Assembly (NCBI GenBank): GCA_025738555.1
Contig: JAOVFP010000018.1
Location: 2,108,001 to 2,172,000, forward strand
Direction: 5' to 3'
Source of the DNA: Cyathus striatus
Taxonomy: Eukaryota; Basidiomycota; Agaricomycetes; Agaricales; Nidulariaceae
Length of the DNA: 64,000 nucleotides
The translations under genes and the position numbers were made by a program. The notes beneath the pieces were generated by a model. It saw only the letters and a program-made list of their open reading frames with translations. It was not told where the DNA came from and did not search any database. Of the stretch, positions 1 through 11,339 are shown in pieces; within the stretch, counting starts at the first letter, position 1, and each line of letters starts with the position of its first letter.

Positions 1-800
1 TTTTGGCACTTGACATATTTACTTTACTGTTGACGTACTAATTATTCTGTCTCTGTTAGATATGTTAGGGGCTTTAAATTAAGGTGCAATAACGTATTGG
101 TATGTACTTGTCCAGTATCCAGTTGTTGATTGCCGTTCGCTTGTGTATATGTTAATTTTCTTGTGTTTTCCACGTATCAAGGTTAGATAACAAGTGAGTG
201 GTGCGATAGAAGTAGCCGGCTCATACAGTACTGTAAATTTAAGCCCTGGCTTTTATTTTGGGTTGAGGTATTAATCATGCTGTTTCTGTTATATACGTTA
301 AGGAGCAATGACTTAGCAGTACTTTGTGTATCCAGTATCCAGTCGTTGATTGATATTGGTAGGAATAATTTTTTCTTTTCTTTTCTTTTGTACTTTCTAT
401 ATATCAAGGTTAGATGTGCTCAGTGCACGATGCGATTGAAATGTCCGGATCAGATACTCGTACTGTAAATTTAAGCCTGGCATTGACTTTTGGTTATGGT
501 ATTAATCACGTTTCAGCTTAAGTATCATCAAGGCAGAATGACCTAACGGTATGGCCAGTTGTTTGATTACCATACTTCTAATTATGCCGTTTCTCCTTCC
601 TTCAAGGTTTTTTGCGTGCTTTGTAAGTGTCGAGTAACGAGTTTAGATATGCTCAGTGAGTGGTCTTACTCGAGTAAAGGAGTATATATTGCATATTGCA
701 AATTCAAGCACCGTGCTAGTACCATTCACGCTGTTTAAGTCAAGGATTGTCGAGGCACAATGATTTAATGGTATGTACTTATTATGTATTCATTTGTAGA
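1..800. repeat. Degenerate tandem repeat, HMG-gene 3' flank type
   Basis: About four decayed copies of a unit of roughly 130-200 bp. Each has a core like 'GTATCCAGTYGTTGRTTGCC', a T-rich stretch ending in a CTTTCCACRTATC-like string, and a 'CATGCTGTTTCTGTTA' block followed by an AAGGCGCAATGACTTAA-like block. The same unit lies downstream of the HMG-box copies at 31600-32160 and 49290-49790. This stretch is therefore probably the 3' flank of another HMG copy just outside the window. No coding potential was seen. Confidence 0.6.
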
Positions 801-1180
801 TTTCCTGGCACCTCCAAGATCCATCCGGGTAAGTAAACATTCATATAATACATACATAACTTATGAAGTTAGATCTGGAACAGCATATTTATGCGTGCAG
901 TTGCAAGTTGAAAAGTGGACACGTCTACCATTCCAGTGTCAAAATCGGCGCACCTGAGTTTTACCTAATGGTCCCGTCGTGCCTGTTCGAGGATTTCGCT
1001 TGTGTTTATGTAATTCATCGATTCTTGAGGACGGCATATGTATGACGGCATTTATTCACACGCTATTTTCTGTACGGCCGGTGTCCTTCCAACATCGACT
1101 TGCACTCTTCCTGCTCTTTACTGCTTCCAACCTATGGATAACGAGAGGATGTGGCCAGTGTGAAGATCTATAAAGCTGTC
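801..1180 (+). other. 5' flank of HMG-box relic H1
   Basis: No gene was recognised. The stretch around 1072-1165 (ACGGCCGGTGTCCTTCC..., then TATGGATAACGAGAGGATGTG) resembles 58720-58890, upstream of another HMG-box relic. It is probably the shared old upstream region of that gene family. Confidence 0.4.
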
Positions 1181-1189
1181 GAGCTCCCT

Positions 1190-1915
1190 CTTCCATTTCC
1201 CATTCATCGCATTCGATTCGCCCGCGTACAACCTACACATTCGCGTTTCGCATACCACTGACTCGGACCAGAGTCGGCAGAGTGCTGGCAACCTCCCCCT
1301 CTTCACACCCACCAACAGCAGCCTCAGACTGGTATGCACATCCAGATGGACTTAGACCCCTTCCCGAAGCAGGCACGTCCCTCTTTGCGCTAGGATTCCT
1401 CACGGGCCTAGGCTCCTATTCCTCTTCATATACCCAATACGGAGCACCGCTACCTTACTCAATCAATTTATTCCGAACGATGAGCATGCGACGAACGATC
1501 TTGTTGCTCCACTTTCTTAGTCTATCTCGCATTTGCAGATATGGAGGTTTATTCGCTAGAGTTTACGACGTGGTAATCGTACGCGTCTACACCGGCGACA
1601 TTGGTTGATCCCAAGAGCCCTTGGCCGATTCAAATGGTCGAGCAGGGGAAGGTAGAAAGCGCGGGGAATACAGCGTACTCTGGTTCTGCTAAACAAAAGA
1701 CAAGTTCTGGCTTCAGTACCGGTGACGCACACTCCGGTGATATTCGATTCTGCGTGGTCCTACGATCATCCTCAACAGCAGGTGGAGAATGATATGTATA
1801 TGCAGTAGGGGTATATGGGGTACGATGGCGAGTATGGTGGAAAAGATGTCGAGGGAGCGGCGAATGTGAGGGAGATCCGGATGAAGAGGTTGCTTGGGCT
1901 GTTGTTGCGGTCATT
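1190..1915 (+). pseudogene. HMG-box family relic H1 (C-terminal part)
   Basis: No HMG box remains here, only the Ser/Pro/Gly-rich C-terminal region shared by the family. Recognisable blocks are SYSSSYTQYGAPLPYSIN near 1410-1470, the 'RYGGLF.RVYD' equivalent of the MEVYSPEYS block near 1540, TPATLVDPESPWPIQMV near 1590-1640, and a GYMGYDGEYGG tail near 1808-1850. The blocks lie in different frames and there is an in-frame TAG in the tail, so the copy is broken. The best preserved relative is at 48112-49175. Confidence 0.55.
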
Positions 1916-2215
1916 CTGCCAACCCATGCACAAATGACACCTGGTTCATCTGTTATGCCTTCAACAGTTCATTTAACACCTCCGCCTATATGCTGTTGAT
2001 GTTGTGTCCTTTGTTCTTATGCGAGCTCCTACATCTCTTTTTGATCCTGAGCCGCATATACTAGCGCATGACCAACATTGTCTCTCTTCCCTCGCCTCTG
2101 AGCGTCGTTTTCCCTTGCATCTCCCCTTCCTCTCACGTTTAAGATGCCAACATCTCATATCAACACACCAAGTATGTCTTCCTCTTTATTATATTATATA
2201 GTGTACTAATACCGC
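1916..2215. other. Intergenic, nothing recognised
   Basis: Pyrimidine-rich sequence between two HMG relics. It is probably promoter-like sequence of the next copy. No convincing coding or structural signal was seen. Confidence 0.4.
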
Positions 2216-3088
2216 ATGCTCTCCCCAGCAAAACCAAGAATATCCTTCGCACCAAACATAACACTATTAACGTACGCGGATCCCCCGATTCGGAATATCA
2301 CCCTTCTCTTTCTCCCCCCCTTGCTCCTGCTCCTCCACCTACACGAAATCGCCAACCCCCAGGTAATCATCGCAGTGAAGGATACACTCCCCGCCGACTT
2401 TTTCTGCACTGACTTTGTGAGACAAAATCATATCCTGGGTAGTAGGTACTATACAAATGAACTCGCGAAGCTACCAACACAAGCTCCGACTCGACCTCCG
2501 AGCAGAAAAAGATCTGGGCCCGTCGTAAAAAAAAGCAGCCAAGGAGGAGCATAAGAGACTGTACTCCCAATACTGGTTCAAGCCTGTCCTAACAAGAACA
2601 AGACGTGGAGGAAATGTGGAGGAAGGGGGAGACGTGAGGAGGCGCAGTTGTTGTTGGAGGGGAAGAAGGGTGATGAGTTGGCGCATGCTGTGTTGGTCCT
2701 AAGGCTAGGGTTCCTGCTAGAAGGCCTTTCCTTGTCCCGCTGCGAGTGGATTACGGTTTTGGTGGTGGAATTGCGTTGCCCTCTATCCCTTTCTAGCAGC
2801 CTGCGCAGAATCAATTCTTCAGGCGCTCATCGAGCGCATTCGTCGTCAGCATACAATCCGTACACATTCAGGTTTAGAAGGCCAAGCGGCCAGTGCTGGC
2901 AACCTCCTACTCTTCCCTACCCCTTTCACCCACCTGCACCAGCTGCAAGCTTGGATGCACCTGAAGATGAACTCGTAAACACTCCCCGAAGCAGATACTT
3001 CCCTCTTCGACCTCGGGTTCCTCTCCGGCTTCTGCTTGAGAACTGTCAAGTAGTCCAATTGAAGCGACCTACTTCACTACTACCTTAA
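2216..3088 (+). pseudogene. HMG-box transcription factor relic H2
   Basis: This copy preserves the most of the HMG box. The stretch at about 2398-2470 reads FFCTDFVRQNHILGS...TNELAKL, matching the basidiomycete HMG core FRADFVRQ-HVPGSIE-NHGSLSKI. After frame shifts it resumes at about 2522-2585 as KAAKEEHKRLYSQYWFKPV, the typical end of helix 3 (AKAEHK..YP.YRF.P). A LLLEGKKGDELAHAVL block follows near 2645-2700, then a Pro/Ser-rich tail with YNPYTFRFRRPSGQC. Several frame changes make it a pseudogene. HMG_box proteins are sequence-specific DNA-binding regulators, often of mating or fruiting in these fungi; a role for this relic cannot be stated. Confidence 0.6.
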
Positions 3089-3394
3089 GAAGGTGCACAA
3101 CGGAGACACAAGGCAGCAAGTAACGTCGAGGATGAGCTGGTGGGGAGCTCCAGAACTGCTTTGGAGAGGTAGAAGGTGTACCCCGAATATTTGCCGAGAC
3201 TGCTGATGTGCGTTAACACGTTAAGTGTCTCGTTTCTGCTATCAGCGCAAGGAGCTTCTCCACTCGTCGATTCTTTCGCTCGCTACTTATTCCAGTGTAG
3301 TATCTGTATCAGCCTCAATAAATATATTCCTCATTTGTTCTGTAATATCCCCGGAGTTAACACCCTACCAAGGCAAGTGGCTCATGTGAATATT
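3089..3394. other. Intergenic, nothing recognised
   Basis: No coding or repeat structure was seen beyond a short open frame without recognisable motifs. It leads into the conserved F-box upstream region. Confidence 0.35.
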
Positions 3395-3566
3395 TGAATA
3401 GTAATCTGATGCTATCAACATATGTACATCAGTACTTATATATACAGCATTCATCTGATACACCTCTCACTCATAATCACCTCATCGATTGCTTTCAAGT
3501 GAGTCTATACACAATTCAGTTAACAAGATACTCGTTTCTTACGTTTCATTAAGCTCAGGCTCGCTC
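3395..3566 (+). promoter_or_regulatory. Conserved F-box upstream region with 5'UTR intron
   Basis: The sequence from the ATCTGATGCTATCAACATATG block to the ATG is nearly the same upstream of all three F-box loci (also 7880-8179 and 44510-44793). It holds a TATATATACAGCATTCATC block and then TTTCAAG|GTGAGT. The GTGAGT donor at 3499 and the CTCAG acceptor ending at 3558 define a 60-nt intron in the leader. This argues that translation starts at ATG 3567 (MDSPFQQ) and not at the in-frame ATG at 3489, which would be split by the intron. The donor is kept as GTAAGT in the third copy. Confidence 0.65.
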
Positions 3567-4087
3567 ATGGACTCTCCATTCCAACAATACCTCGGTACCA
3601 ATTATGTGCCTACCGTTGATGAAGCAAAGCAAATTCAGGACTTACTGGAGATCTCAGGCCGGAAACTTCGTTGTATCGACACTGAAATTGATCAGCTGCA
3701 ACGACAATTAGACGTGCTTCAGGAAAAACGGTCGCGAATACATGACTTTGCTGAACAGCACCAAGCTTTATTATCGCCTTCTCGGAAGCTTACTCAGGAT
3801 ATCGTCGAAGAGATATTCATAGCCTGCCTTCCAGAAGATCGAAACCCTTATATGAGTGCTATGGAAGCTCCAGTGCTATTAACTCGGATCTGCAGTTCGT
3901 GGAGGAGAATCGCCCTTTCTACACCACGGATATGGTCAGCAATTCATATTGCTCTTCCTGATATTATAAGAGGAGAATATCCAGTATCATACCATCTCTC
4001 GATGGAGGAAGAACTCGTGATCCAAGCATTAGATAGGCAGCAAGCTGCTGTAAAGGAATGGCTCGACAGGTCTGGAGCATGTCCATT

Positions 4088-5593
4088 AGGGGAGTTCAAA
4101 GTTGGCCGTTTTGTAGTGTTACTACCTGTCGCTACGGGCCCATTCGCTACAATCTTGCCGAAAATCATGATCGGAAATTCAAACGGAGAATTTCAGAGTA
4201 CTGTAGAGCATGCAGTTTGCCTGCGATGCGAATCTCGTGTTTTTCATTACCGTACCTCATTTCATTCTTTCTGTTGCTTACTCATACATACTGCATTCGT
4301 TAGCTACTTAAACTGTCGTACGTACTGATGCGCCGAATTTGTGATTTGTATTTAAATACTACTAATATATATTGTAATACTCAAATAACCATCGCAAACC
4401 ACAGGCTTTAAGTTCAAGGGAGAGAAAACACAGATAATGTATAAACTAGTATAAAGGTAGGAAACTATAGATTAAATATTCTTTCTAATACGAAATTACT
4501 AGGTCCAAATACTGTTCAGGTTCGTTTCTATTCCAATTTATTACACTCCAAGAGTGGAAGAAGCCTAGGATTTCTCCCGGGGTGCTTGCTTTTCCTCCTT
4601 ATTCCTGTCCTCCTTATATATCTTCTACAAATAAAACTGTACAGTACCTATATATGGAAAGGAACTACTCTAGACTATTCTATATGACGACATAATGTTG
4701 TTTCCAACATATTGACCATGCAGGAGCAACAATACATGTGGAATTCCATGTGGTAGATCAAACAGCGGGATAATTTCGGAGTACAAGTACGAAGTCACAT
4801 GACATGTTCCGGGCTATGCGTAACCGCAGTAACCGGTTCGGAGATAACGGTTCTAACGCCTCGCGTTCGATCACGTGACACGAACACGTGTAACGCGTTC
4901 CCTTAGGTTTAATCAAGTACTGGGTGCCTGTACATAGTCTTTTGGACTCTAGTAATTAGATAGTACACATCTTGTATTATTCCTTTAGTATATATCAAAT
5001 AGATATTTCTGCTGGCAGTGCAGGACTCAACCCCAGCTCTCAGATGTCCCATTCCCTTAGTAATGTATTCAAAATAGAACACTTTGATTGGCAACTCGGG
5101 ACTCGCCCCAACCCTTGTACTCATGATGTGCATTACTAATACTGAGTTCTAATATTATATGACAAATAAAGAGATTTAACCATTAAATAGTTTTAAGGTG
5201 TATCAGTACACTCATTGAATCCAGGTTTTTGTGTCCCCCATTTCAGCTTGAATCATACCTCACTAGAACTGGAGGATCAACGGACGTCGTCCCACTCACA
5301 CATTCTTTGTCAAGAAGATACCCCCAAGCTAGTATCTTCCTCCACAGTACTCATGCACTAAGTTTTACTTTTTCCTACCTCTGAATCTCATTATAAATTT
5401 GGAGGTTGGGTAGATATCACTATGTTCAAACAACATATCTAATAATAATAAAAGATTCATAAGGCAAAAAGATATGGTTAATGTCAGTAGTATCTCAGTG
5501 TTATCAACTCCGAACTGATCGCCGATCTTTTTCCTTAGAAACGATACAGAAATTAGCGTAGCGTATCACGTTACACCAACTTTGAATTCCCCT
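4088..5593. mobile_element. TIR element (AGGGG ends), 622 bp before nested LTR
   Basis: The ends are inverted repeats: AGGGGAGTTCAAAGTTGG at 4088 and its complement AGGGGAATTCAAAGTTGG at 5593 (17 of 18 match). The flanks carry ATT on both sides (4085-4087, 5594-5596). Removing the element and one ATT restores the frame of the F-box paralogues (CPL-SIS). A solo LTR of 880 bp plus a 4-bp duplication sits inside, so the original element was about 622 bp and non-coding, i.e. MITE-like. The 3-bp duplication suggests a PIF/Harbinger-like mechanism, but TA as the target cannot be fully excluded. Confidence 0.75.
4326..5205. mobile_element. Solo LTR, copy 1 (880 bp)
   Basis: Begins TGATGCGCC and ends GGTGTATCA, i.e. 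TG...CA ends with a short imperfect inverted repeat, and is flanked by GTAC on both sides (4322-4325, 5206-5209). A second copy of exactly 880 bp lies at 41139-42018, flanked by ACTG on both sides. No gag-pol sequence is attached to either. These are signs of LTR-LTR recombination leaving a solo LTR. The 4-bp duplication, not the more usual 5, is consistent at both sites. Superfamily (Ty3 or Ty1) cannot be told from the LTR alone. Confidence 0.85.
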
Positions 5594-6969
5594 ATTGTCA
5601 ATATCCATTTATCCAATTTCTGACCTGAGTTTTCCCACTCATAATAATAACGCTGAAGCTGAAGCATATTACAATACGAAGCAGAAAATCCAGCTACTAC
5701 ATCAGCAATTTTTCCATGACACCATATTCCCTTACCATCAACGTTGGTACAGCTTGGATGTTTCCTACTTCATGGATACTCTACAAGGAAGTTTACTCGA
5801 GATTGGACTGAAAACTGAAGACCTGAAAATGTTGAAGGAACTCCATATCATTCGTAAAGTACAATATGGATCGGAACAACCAAAATGTCAATGGAAAGAC
5901 ATTATTTCCCTTTTTTCTTTGAATGTCACCTCTGCGACATTTTACAACATCCCCACCTGCTCTTCAGATATGTATTCTGTCCCGCTATATGCAGGCTGGG
6001 GACGGCTTACAGAGCTGAACTTACATCTGGATCAGGATCCCTTTATTAACACAAATCTGACTCATTTTGCATTTGCCATTATCTGCCGCTGCCAGTCGTT
6101 AAAGACATTGAAGTTGGGGGTAAGCTTCATTGGACGCTATGATAATTCAATCTCAGAAGAAAGTGGAGACAATATCACCCTTCATCATCTGACGACATTG
6201 AGCCTCGCAGTACCCGCATCAATTGGTGTCCTGAACTTTTCGAAGTGCTTATACCTTCCTTCGATAAAGGAATTAAATATTCAAGTTTATAAACCAAGTT
6301 ACAGGGAGGATGTCTTTGGAATTTCTGAAGAAATCGTAAAGTCACTGCTATGTATCCACGGAAGCTGTCATTCTTTGGTACTACATGTACCTGATTGGCT
6401 GAACTCCACTGACAATCTAGTGCAGGTACTTAAACACATGCCATGTCTTAAATATCTGAAGGTCTCGTCAAATGATATTAACACTTATCGATGGGGCCTG
6501 CCAACCGAATGGCCGGGCCTTCCAAGTATATCATCAACGATGATCTACTGCATGCACTCACACCACTAGGGAAAGAGTATTCCGATATCATTTGCCCCCA
6601 GCTAGAGGGACTCGAATGCGATAATGGTATATTGACAGGCATCACAGAGTCCACCCTAAAAGACTTTGTGAAAGCTCGCAAAGGAGACCAGAGAATCGCT
6701 TCTCTTCGTCGGTCATCATTTTTCATCAATGACTTCAAGAAAAAAGAGGTCCCTATGGAGGAGAAACTGTCATTGGGAACAGATTTCGCTGTTTTCTTTA
6801 GGAAGCCTGCTAAACGCCCTTTGGATTCTAATTTGGGGGATGCTGTAACACATCAGTACGGTGTAAAGCCTCCCCCTATTGAAGTTTACACTGAAATATA
6901 GATTCTTTATGGCTTACTTATCCACGCTGTATGAAATTACTATATAGGTTTCGTTAGAAATAAATTATT

Positions 6970-7870
6970 TTGAATCGTGACTCACTGGCAGTAGGCAATC
7001 ATCATTGGAACCAAGGATATATCCCTCACCTACCGAACGTATTTATGGTCTTCCGTGCCGACTTTGTAGGACAACATCACGTCCTGGGTACTATCAAAAT
7101 GAACCACGGCTCCCTCTCAAAACTACTAACACAGGCTCAAACTCGACCCCTAAGCAGAAAGAATCCAAGCTGGCACATGCTGTGTTGGATCTTGATTGGA
7201 TAAGGACAAGTATTAGTGGAGTGGTGCCTTCTATGAGGCCATCCAGTATCCCTTTTCCAGTTGATTGTGGTGCTTTCGGTGGTGTCACTATATCTATGCC
7301 TTCCCTCCAACCTATGCAGAATCAGTTCCTTCGCCGTCCTCCAAGCGCATTTGATTCCAGCACATACAACCCATACGCATTTGGATTCCACAGACCAAGC
7401 AACCAGTGCTGATAAAGCGCTGGCAACCTCCCTCCTGATCTCTTCGTTGTATACCCATCACAAAGCACCACCGACACACTTGCCCCATTGATTAATCCAT
7501 CGGAAAAATGAACAAACTCGTCTCTCCCCTCTCGAAAGACATTTCCCCACCCCATGCTTTGCAAGATATGGAAGGTTTCTTCCTGGAGTATACAACAAGA
7601 GATTCATATGCCTCCACGCCGGCGACGCTTGTGAATCCTGGGAGTCCAAAGCCTGGATCGGGATCTAGAGGAAGAAGAAAGCGAAGGGAGTACGGTGTAC
7701 TCCAGCTCTCCTGAATCCCTCGAATCTCACAATGTCCAACCTATGTTAACCCCAGTACCCGTGATGTTCAATTCTACCTCGTTGTACGAACATCTTCAAC
7801 AGCAGGTATACAACAATATGTATGCGATATACACACGGCAGGGGTATATGGAGTATGAGGCCCACTTCGA
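6970..7870 (+). pseudogene. HMG-box transcription factor relic H3
   Basis: At about 7015-7125 the frame reads GYIPHLPNVFMVFRADFVGQHH...NHGSLSKL, close to the family start IPRPPNAFM.FRADFVRQ-HVPGSIE-NHGSLSKI of basidiomycete HMG boxes. A frame change follows. The C-terminal blocks are present in pieces: MQNQFLRRPPSAFDSSTYNP near 7315-7380, DMEGFFLEYTTRDSYASTPA near 7567-7630, and MYAIYTRQGYMEYEAHF near 7818-7870. The middle 'PPYSINPF' block is damaged. Pseudogene. It lies between F-box genes A and B, as HMG copies do elsewhere in the array. Confidence 0.6.
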
Positions 7871-7879
7871 TCCCTGTTT

Positions 7880-8179
7880 TCGGACAACCTTTCTTGTCGA
7901 TTCCTTTCTCTCACAAAGGCATGTGTCCAGCTAACTAAAATTAGATGTACCCCAACTTGACCTTACATGGTTGGGCATTGGTTGAACTTCTAAAAATAGG
8001 GTGACGTGTGGTAGTAATCTAATGACATCAACATATGTACAGCAGTACATATACATACAGCATTCATCCGATACGCTTCTCACTTATAATTATCTCATCG
8101 ACTGCTTTCAAGTGAGTCTAGATACAATTCAGCTAGAAAGATGCCCGTTTCTTATGTTTTATTAGGCTCAGGTTCACTC
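7880..8179 (+). promoter_or_regulatory. Upstream region of F-box gene B
   Basis: Highly similar to 44510-44793 and 3395-3566. It includes GGCATGTGTCCAGCTAACTA, the ATGTACAGCAGTACATATAC block and the leader intron (GTGAGT donor in TTTCAAGTGAGTCTAG near 8118, AG acceptor in TTAGGCTCAG near 8170). It drove the F-box gene now split by the giant transposon. Confidence 0.6.
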
Positions 8180-8230
8180 ATGGACTCTCCATTCCAACAA
8201 CATCTCGGTACCAACTATGTGCCTACCGTC
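8180..8230 (+). pseudogene. F-box gene B, 5' fragment
   Basis: The ATG at 8180 opens MDSPFQQHLGTNYVPTV, the same first 17 residues as gene C. The frame stops at 8230 where the giant transposon begins. The last 9 bases, CCTACCGTC, are the target duplication. The missing rest of the gene begins with the same 9 bases at 23621, 15.4 kb away. Confidence 0.85.
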
Positions 8231-8390
8231 AGGCTACTAGAATTTGACGTTGCCCAGTAATTTGACGTTGCCCAGTGGCGTTGCCAGTGACGTTGCCATC
8301 CATTGGTAATTGGACTTTGGCGTTGCCCGGCGTTTCCGTCTTGCAGTCTGGCGTTGCCATGAAGAGGTTTGACGTTGCATGCTAGACTTG
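8231..8390 (+). repeat. Left terminal repeat with GACGTTGCC iterations
   Basis: The first 46 bp pair with the inverted right end. Further in, GACGTTGCC or GGCGTTGCC recurs about seven times up to 8370. Iterated short motifs at transposon ends are usually transposase binding sites; that role is inferred here. Confidence 0.75.
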
Positions 8391-8571
8391 GTGTGATGTT
8401 TGTTGCCTGGCATTGCTACTAAGACTCAAGAGGTTTGATGGTTGCTTGCTAGACTTGTGTTCGATGTTTTCTGCAAAATTTTCTTAAGTTCCAAGCTACG
8501 AGCATCGATGTATATGTATTGCAAAATAAAATATAAAACATTACAGTGGTTATGTATGTAGCAAGCAATGG

Positions 8572-11193
8572 TTAGTTTTGTAAATAACATTCAAGATAGT
8601 CATGCGACTCCTTTTCCACAGTCTGTCGTAAGGTCCGAGCAAAGTGATTTGCCCTGAGCCATTGCCACCAAACCAGATTGCTTTCAGGCTTCATCGCTCC
8701 CGATCTGATGTCCTTCACTCGTTTTTCATACCAATATTCATTAAATGGGGACCAATAGCCCCATTTTTGACCATTATCTTCACGTGCCCAGCGTCCAGGA
8801 AGTGGCCACCAAGATACAATACTTTTCTGCATTTGACCTTACCAGTCTCATCAATAATAATCATAGTCATATAAAAAATAAAATTTACTAGTGTAAATGA
8901 TATAGCATCCACATACTATCCAAGCCTCATATTCAGTGAGACCATCGTCACATAGCTCCCATCCTGAACTGTGAACATATCATACTCCAATCTGGTGATT
9001 AGTCACAGAAGAAGATGGACCACGAAGGGCCCCATCGAAACTAAGATGTTCCCGTGCTATTCGTCCGACAATCCCTCCCATAAGTAAAGCTGCACGCCCA
9101 TGAGGAGAATTGAGAAATGCTTTACGTATCTCAACATAGGAAACATAGTCGTCATAGGTAAACTTATAACCTGGAAGACGACAGGTGCTAACGACAGGAT
9201 CAGTGCTCAATGACATGGCAGAGGATATCCGTGGCTCCCGAAGCGTATGGAAAGGAATACCTCTAGCTAGAAATTCTCGTGCCACGCCATACACAGTCAT
9301 GTTGTCGACAACAGAGAGAAGTCTGCATGCATAAAGTGCATCACGGGCTGTCGTTACACCGAAATACCAGGTAACATTCTGAGCATCAGAATGCGGCACC
9401 ACTACATACAAGCTTTGCACCTTGTATACATGGCATGTGCCAATAATTTCTTTGTGCAAATCCCTAGTATTGTGAATGTCCCATAATGCACTCGGGGGGG
9501 CACACCCCTGTGTCAACGGCCCAATGAAGCTGGTGATCGAAGTTTTAAGACGGTCATTGGGAGCTTGGGCAACTCCACCAATGTAACCAATGGCCCTCAT
9601 CATGTCATCCCAATTGTACATGGTTGTTACTGTAACTCGATCCGAGTGCATGAACCCATAAAAAAGGGACAGATCATCGAGAGAGACTACATCTTCCCTA
9701 TCATCGGATTCATCATCCTGAGGGGGGGAATGAGTGAAATGGGAAGGGGAATGCTCGAAATGGGAAGTTTGTACAACACGTGCGGCATCAGACATGGTAT
9801 ATGTATCCTCAGAGGCGTCATATGCAGGCTCAGGCTCGGCTTCATCTGAATCTGAATCTGAATCTGGGGATCCAAATTCTTCGCACAAGTCCCACTCGTT
9901 GTCATAAGAGTTGAATATCATCTGGTTATTGCCATACTGCTCCATCACCAACTCCTTGGCGGTTCTACCATCAATCCTTACCCTGATATAAACAGGGGGG
10001 TCGTTGTTGTCTAGTTGCCACTCATAAACTCTTGCCTTAATCCAACCTCGAGATCGTTCGCGACTTAAGCAAGTCTGGCGTTGCTGCTCTGTCTCTGTTT
10101 TCCGTCTAGCTTCATAATGAGCTTCACGAGATTCCAAGAACACTTTCCACGCAGGCTTTGATTTGTTGACATTAGAGGATGTGGGCGGATGTGGAGGTTG
10201 AGAGGAAGTTTGCAATGATGGGGCCAATGCAGGGGAAGCGGATTCAGCAGGGTGCACATGGGCAAATGAAGTTTCTTTCCATTCAATACGTCGAACATAG
10301 TCATCAGGCCTCTCCACAATACTTAAATCCTTCCGTACAATAGACAGCGAAGGTATTAAGGCCTTATATGGCTGGAAATCCTGAGATTGCCTTTTTTCGT
10401 AAGGCCCCCACGCATACCAGAATGGGATGTTGAATTTCAAGAAGAAAGGATACATCGGGCAGTGAGTTTTCTGAAGTTCCGGAATATCAACGATGATTCC
10501 TGCACGAAGACAAGGCTTGGAGAAATTACAAATCATTGACGATTGTATTCCAGTTAGCCAAGTCTCCGGAATGGTACACTGACTCTCTGGAATCGTACAT
10601 CCAGCGAGATAAGTGTACCATTCGGGATACATAACGGAGTTGCTATCATGGTGGACGGACTGGCTATCACTCATGGCGATCGCATATGAGAGAAGCCCCA
10701 TCCACAATACGAACCACCTGCGGGAATTTTCAGCACATCTTCGCGCGATTTCTCTGGTATTATGTTTTCTTTTATATCCAGAGAAGGAAGGAGGAGCTGG
10801 AGTGATGGCAAGAGTCCCATATTTTATTGCAAGCATTTTGTAGGTGAACATCAGCCGAGACTCTAATTGAGACCATTCGCGCAGAGAGGTCTCATCCAAC
10901 CCAAACTGATGCTCGCCATCAGGACACGTGATACGTGGTGCCCCAGCGAGGCAAGAAAAGATGCCCATGAACGATGGCGCACAGGGGACAAACGAGAGCC
11001 AGCCATATGGATCGGACCACCAGATAGGTTTTTGAAAAACCTCATTGAGCAAGGCGTCGCTATGGAAGAGATACATATTTTCGCTGTAGCACATTGGGAC
11101 GATAATGTTTCGAGTGGCGTTGGGCGAATAGAACACACATCCTTTAGACCTAATTGCATGACCATTGGAGTGATCCAGTGGAGGATAAGCCAT
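8572..11193 (-). CDS. Second gene of the giant transposon, one in-frame TGA
   Basis: I do not recognise a named family. A 737-codon frame runs from ATG 11193 down to a TGA at 8980-8982. Reading simply continues in the same frame beyond it (YVHSSGWELCDDGLTEYEAW) to a GTATGT donor at 8916; an intron 8827-8916 joins to KSIVSWWPLPGRW...WGYWSPFNEYWYEKRVKDIRSGAM, ending at 8572. The whole would be about 843 codons. The TGA fits a C-to-T change of CGA. Visible features: an N-terminal Tyr/Trp-rich region, a Pro/Ser-rich linker near residues 335-360, an acidic DSDSDSDEAE stretch near 460, and the conserved Trp-rich end. It is transcribed away from the transposase gene and shares its upstream region. 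A role in transposition is inferred only from location. An upstream ATG near 11276 could add a short first exon. Confidence 0.65.
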
Positions 11194-11339
11194 GTTGCTA
11201 GGAAAGAAGTTAGTGTAACGTCAAGGGGTGGATATGGAGTAGACTGACCAGCAGAGGTAGGGTAAAGGGGCGGCAAAGGGTTTGATGCGATGCCAGAGTT
11301 ACCAAAAAAGCGGTAACCAAAGGAAACTAGAAAGATAGG

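Larger units (their letters stand above)
3567..6901 (+). pseudogene. F-box/LRR-like gene A, broken by nested transposons
   Basis: The frame starts MDSPFQQYLGTNYVPT. It has a short coiled coil (DTEIDQLQRQLDVLQEKRS), an F-box-like segment (LTQDIVEEIFIACLP ... LLTRICSSWRRIALSTPRIW), then a long leucine-rich tail. F-box proteins are substrate adaptors of SCF ubiquitin ligases; the LRR-like tail would bind the target. After ...DRSGACPL the frame is cut at 4087 by a TIR element that ends at 5593, and the homologous frame resumes as SIS... with no base lost. A second defect at about 6490-6530 (net loss of several bases) shifts the frame; the last part (INDDLLHALTPLGKEYSD ... EVYTEI) continues in another frame to 6901. 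The locus is a pseudogene. Paralogues are at 8180/23630 and 44794. Confidence 0.8.

Noticed and set aside
4909..5133. A 74-codon frame present in both solo LTRs
   Set aside because: It lies wholly within the LTR and has no gag or pol motif; identity between copies reflects the LTR itself.
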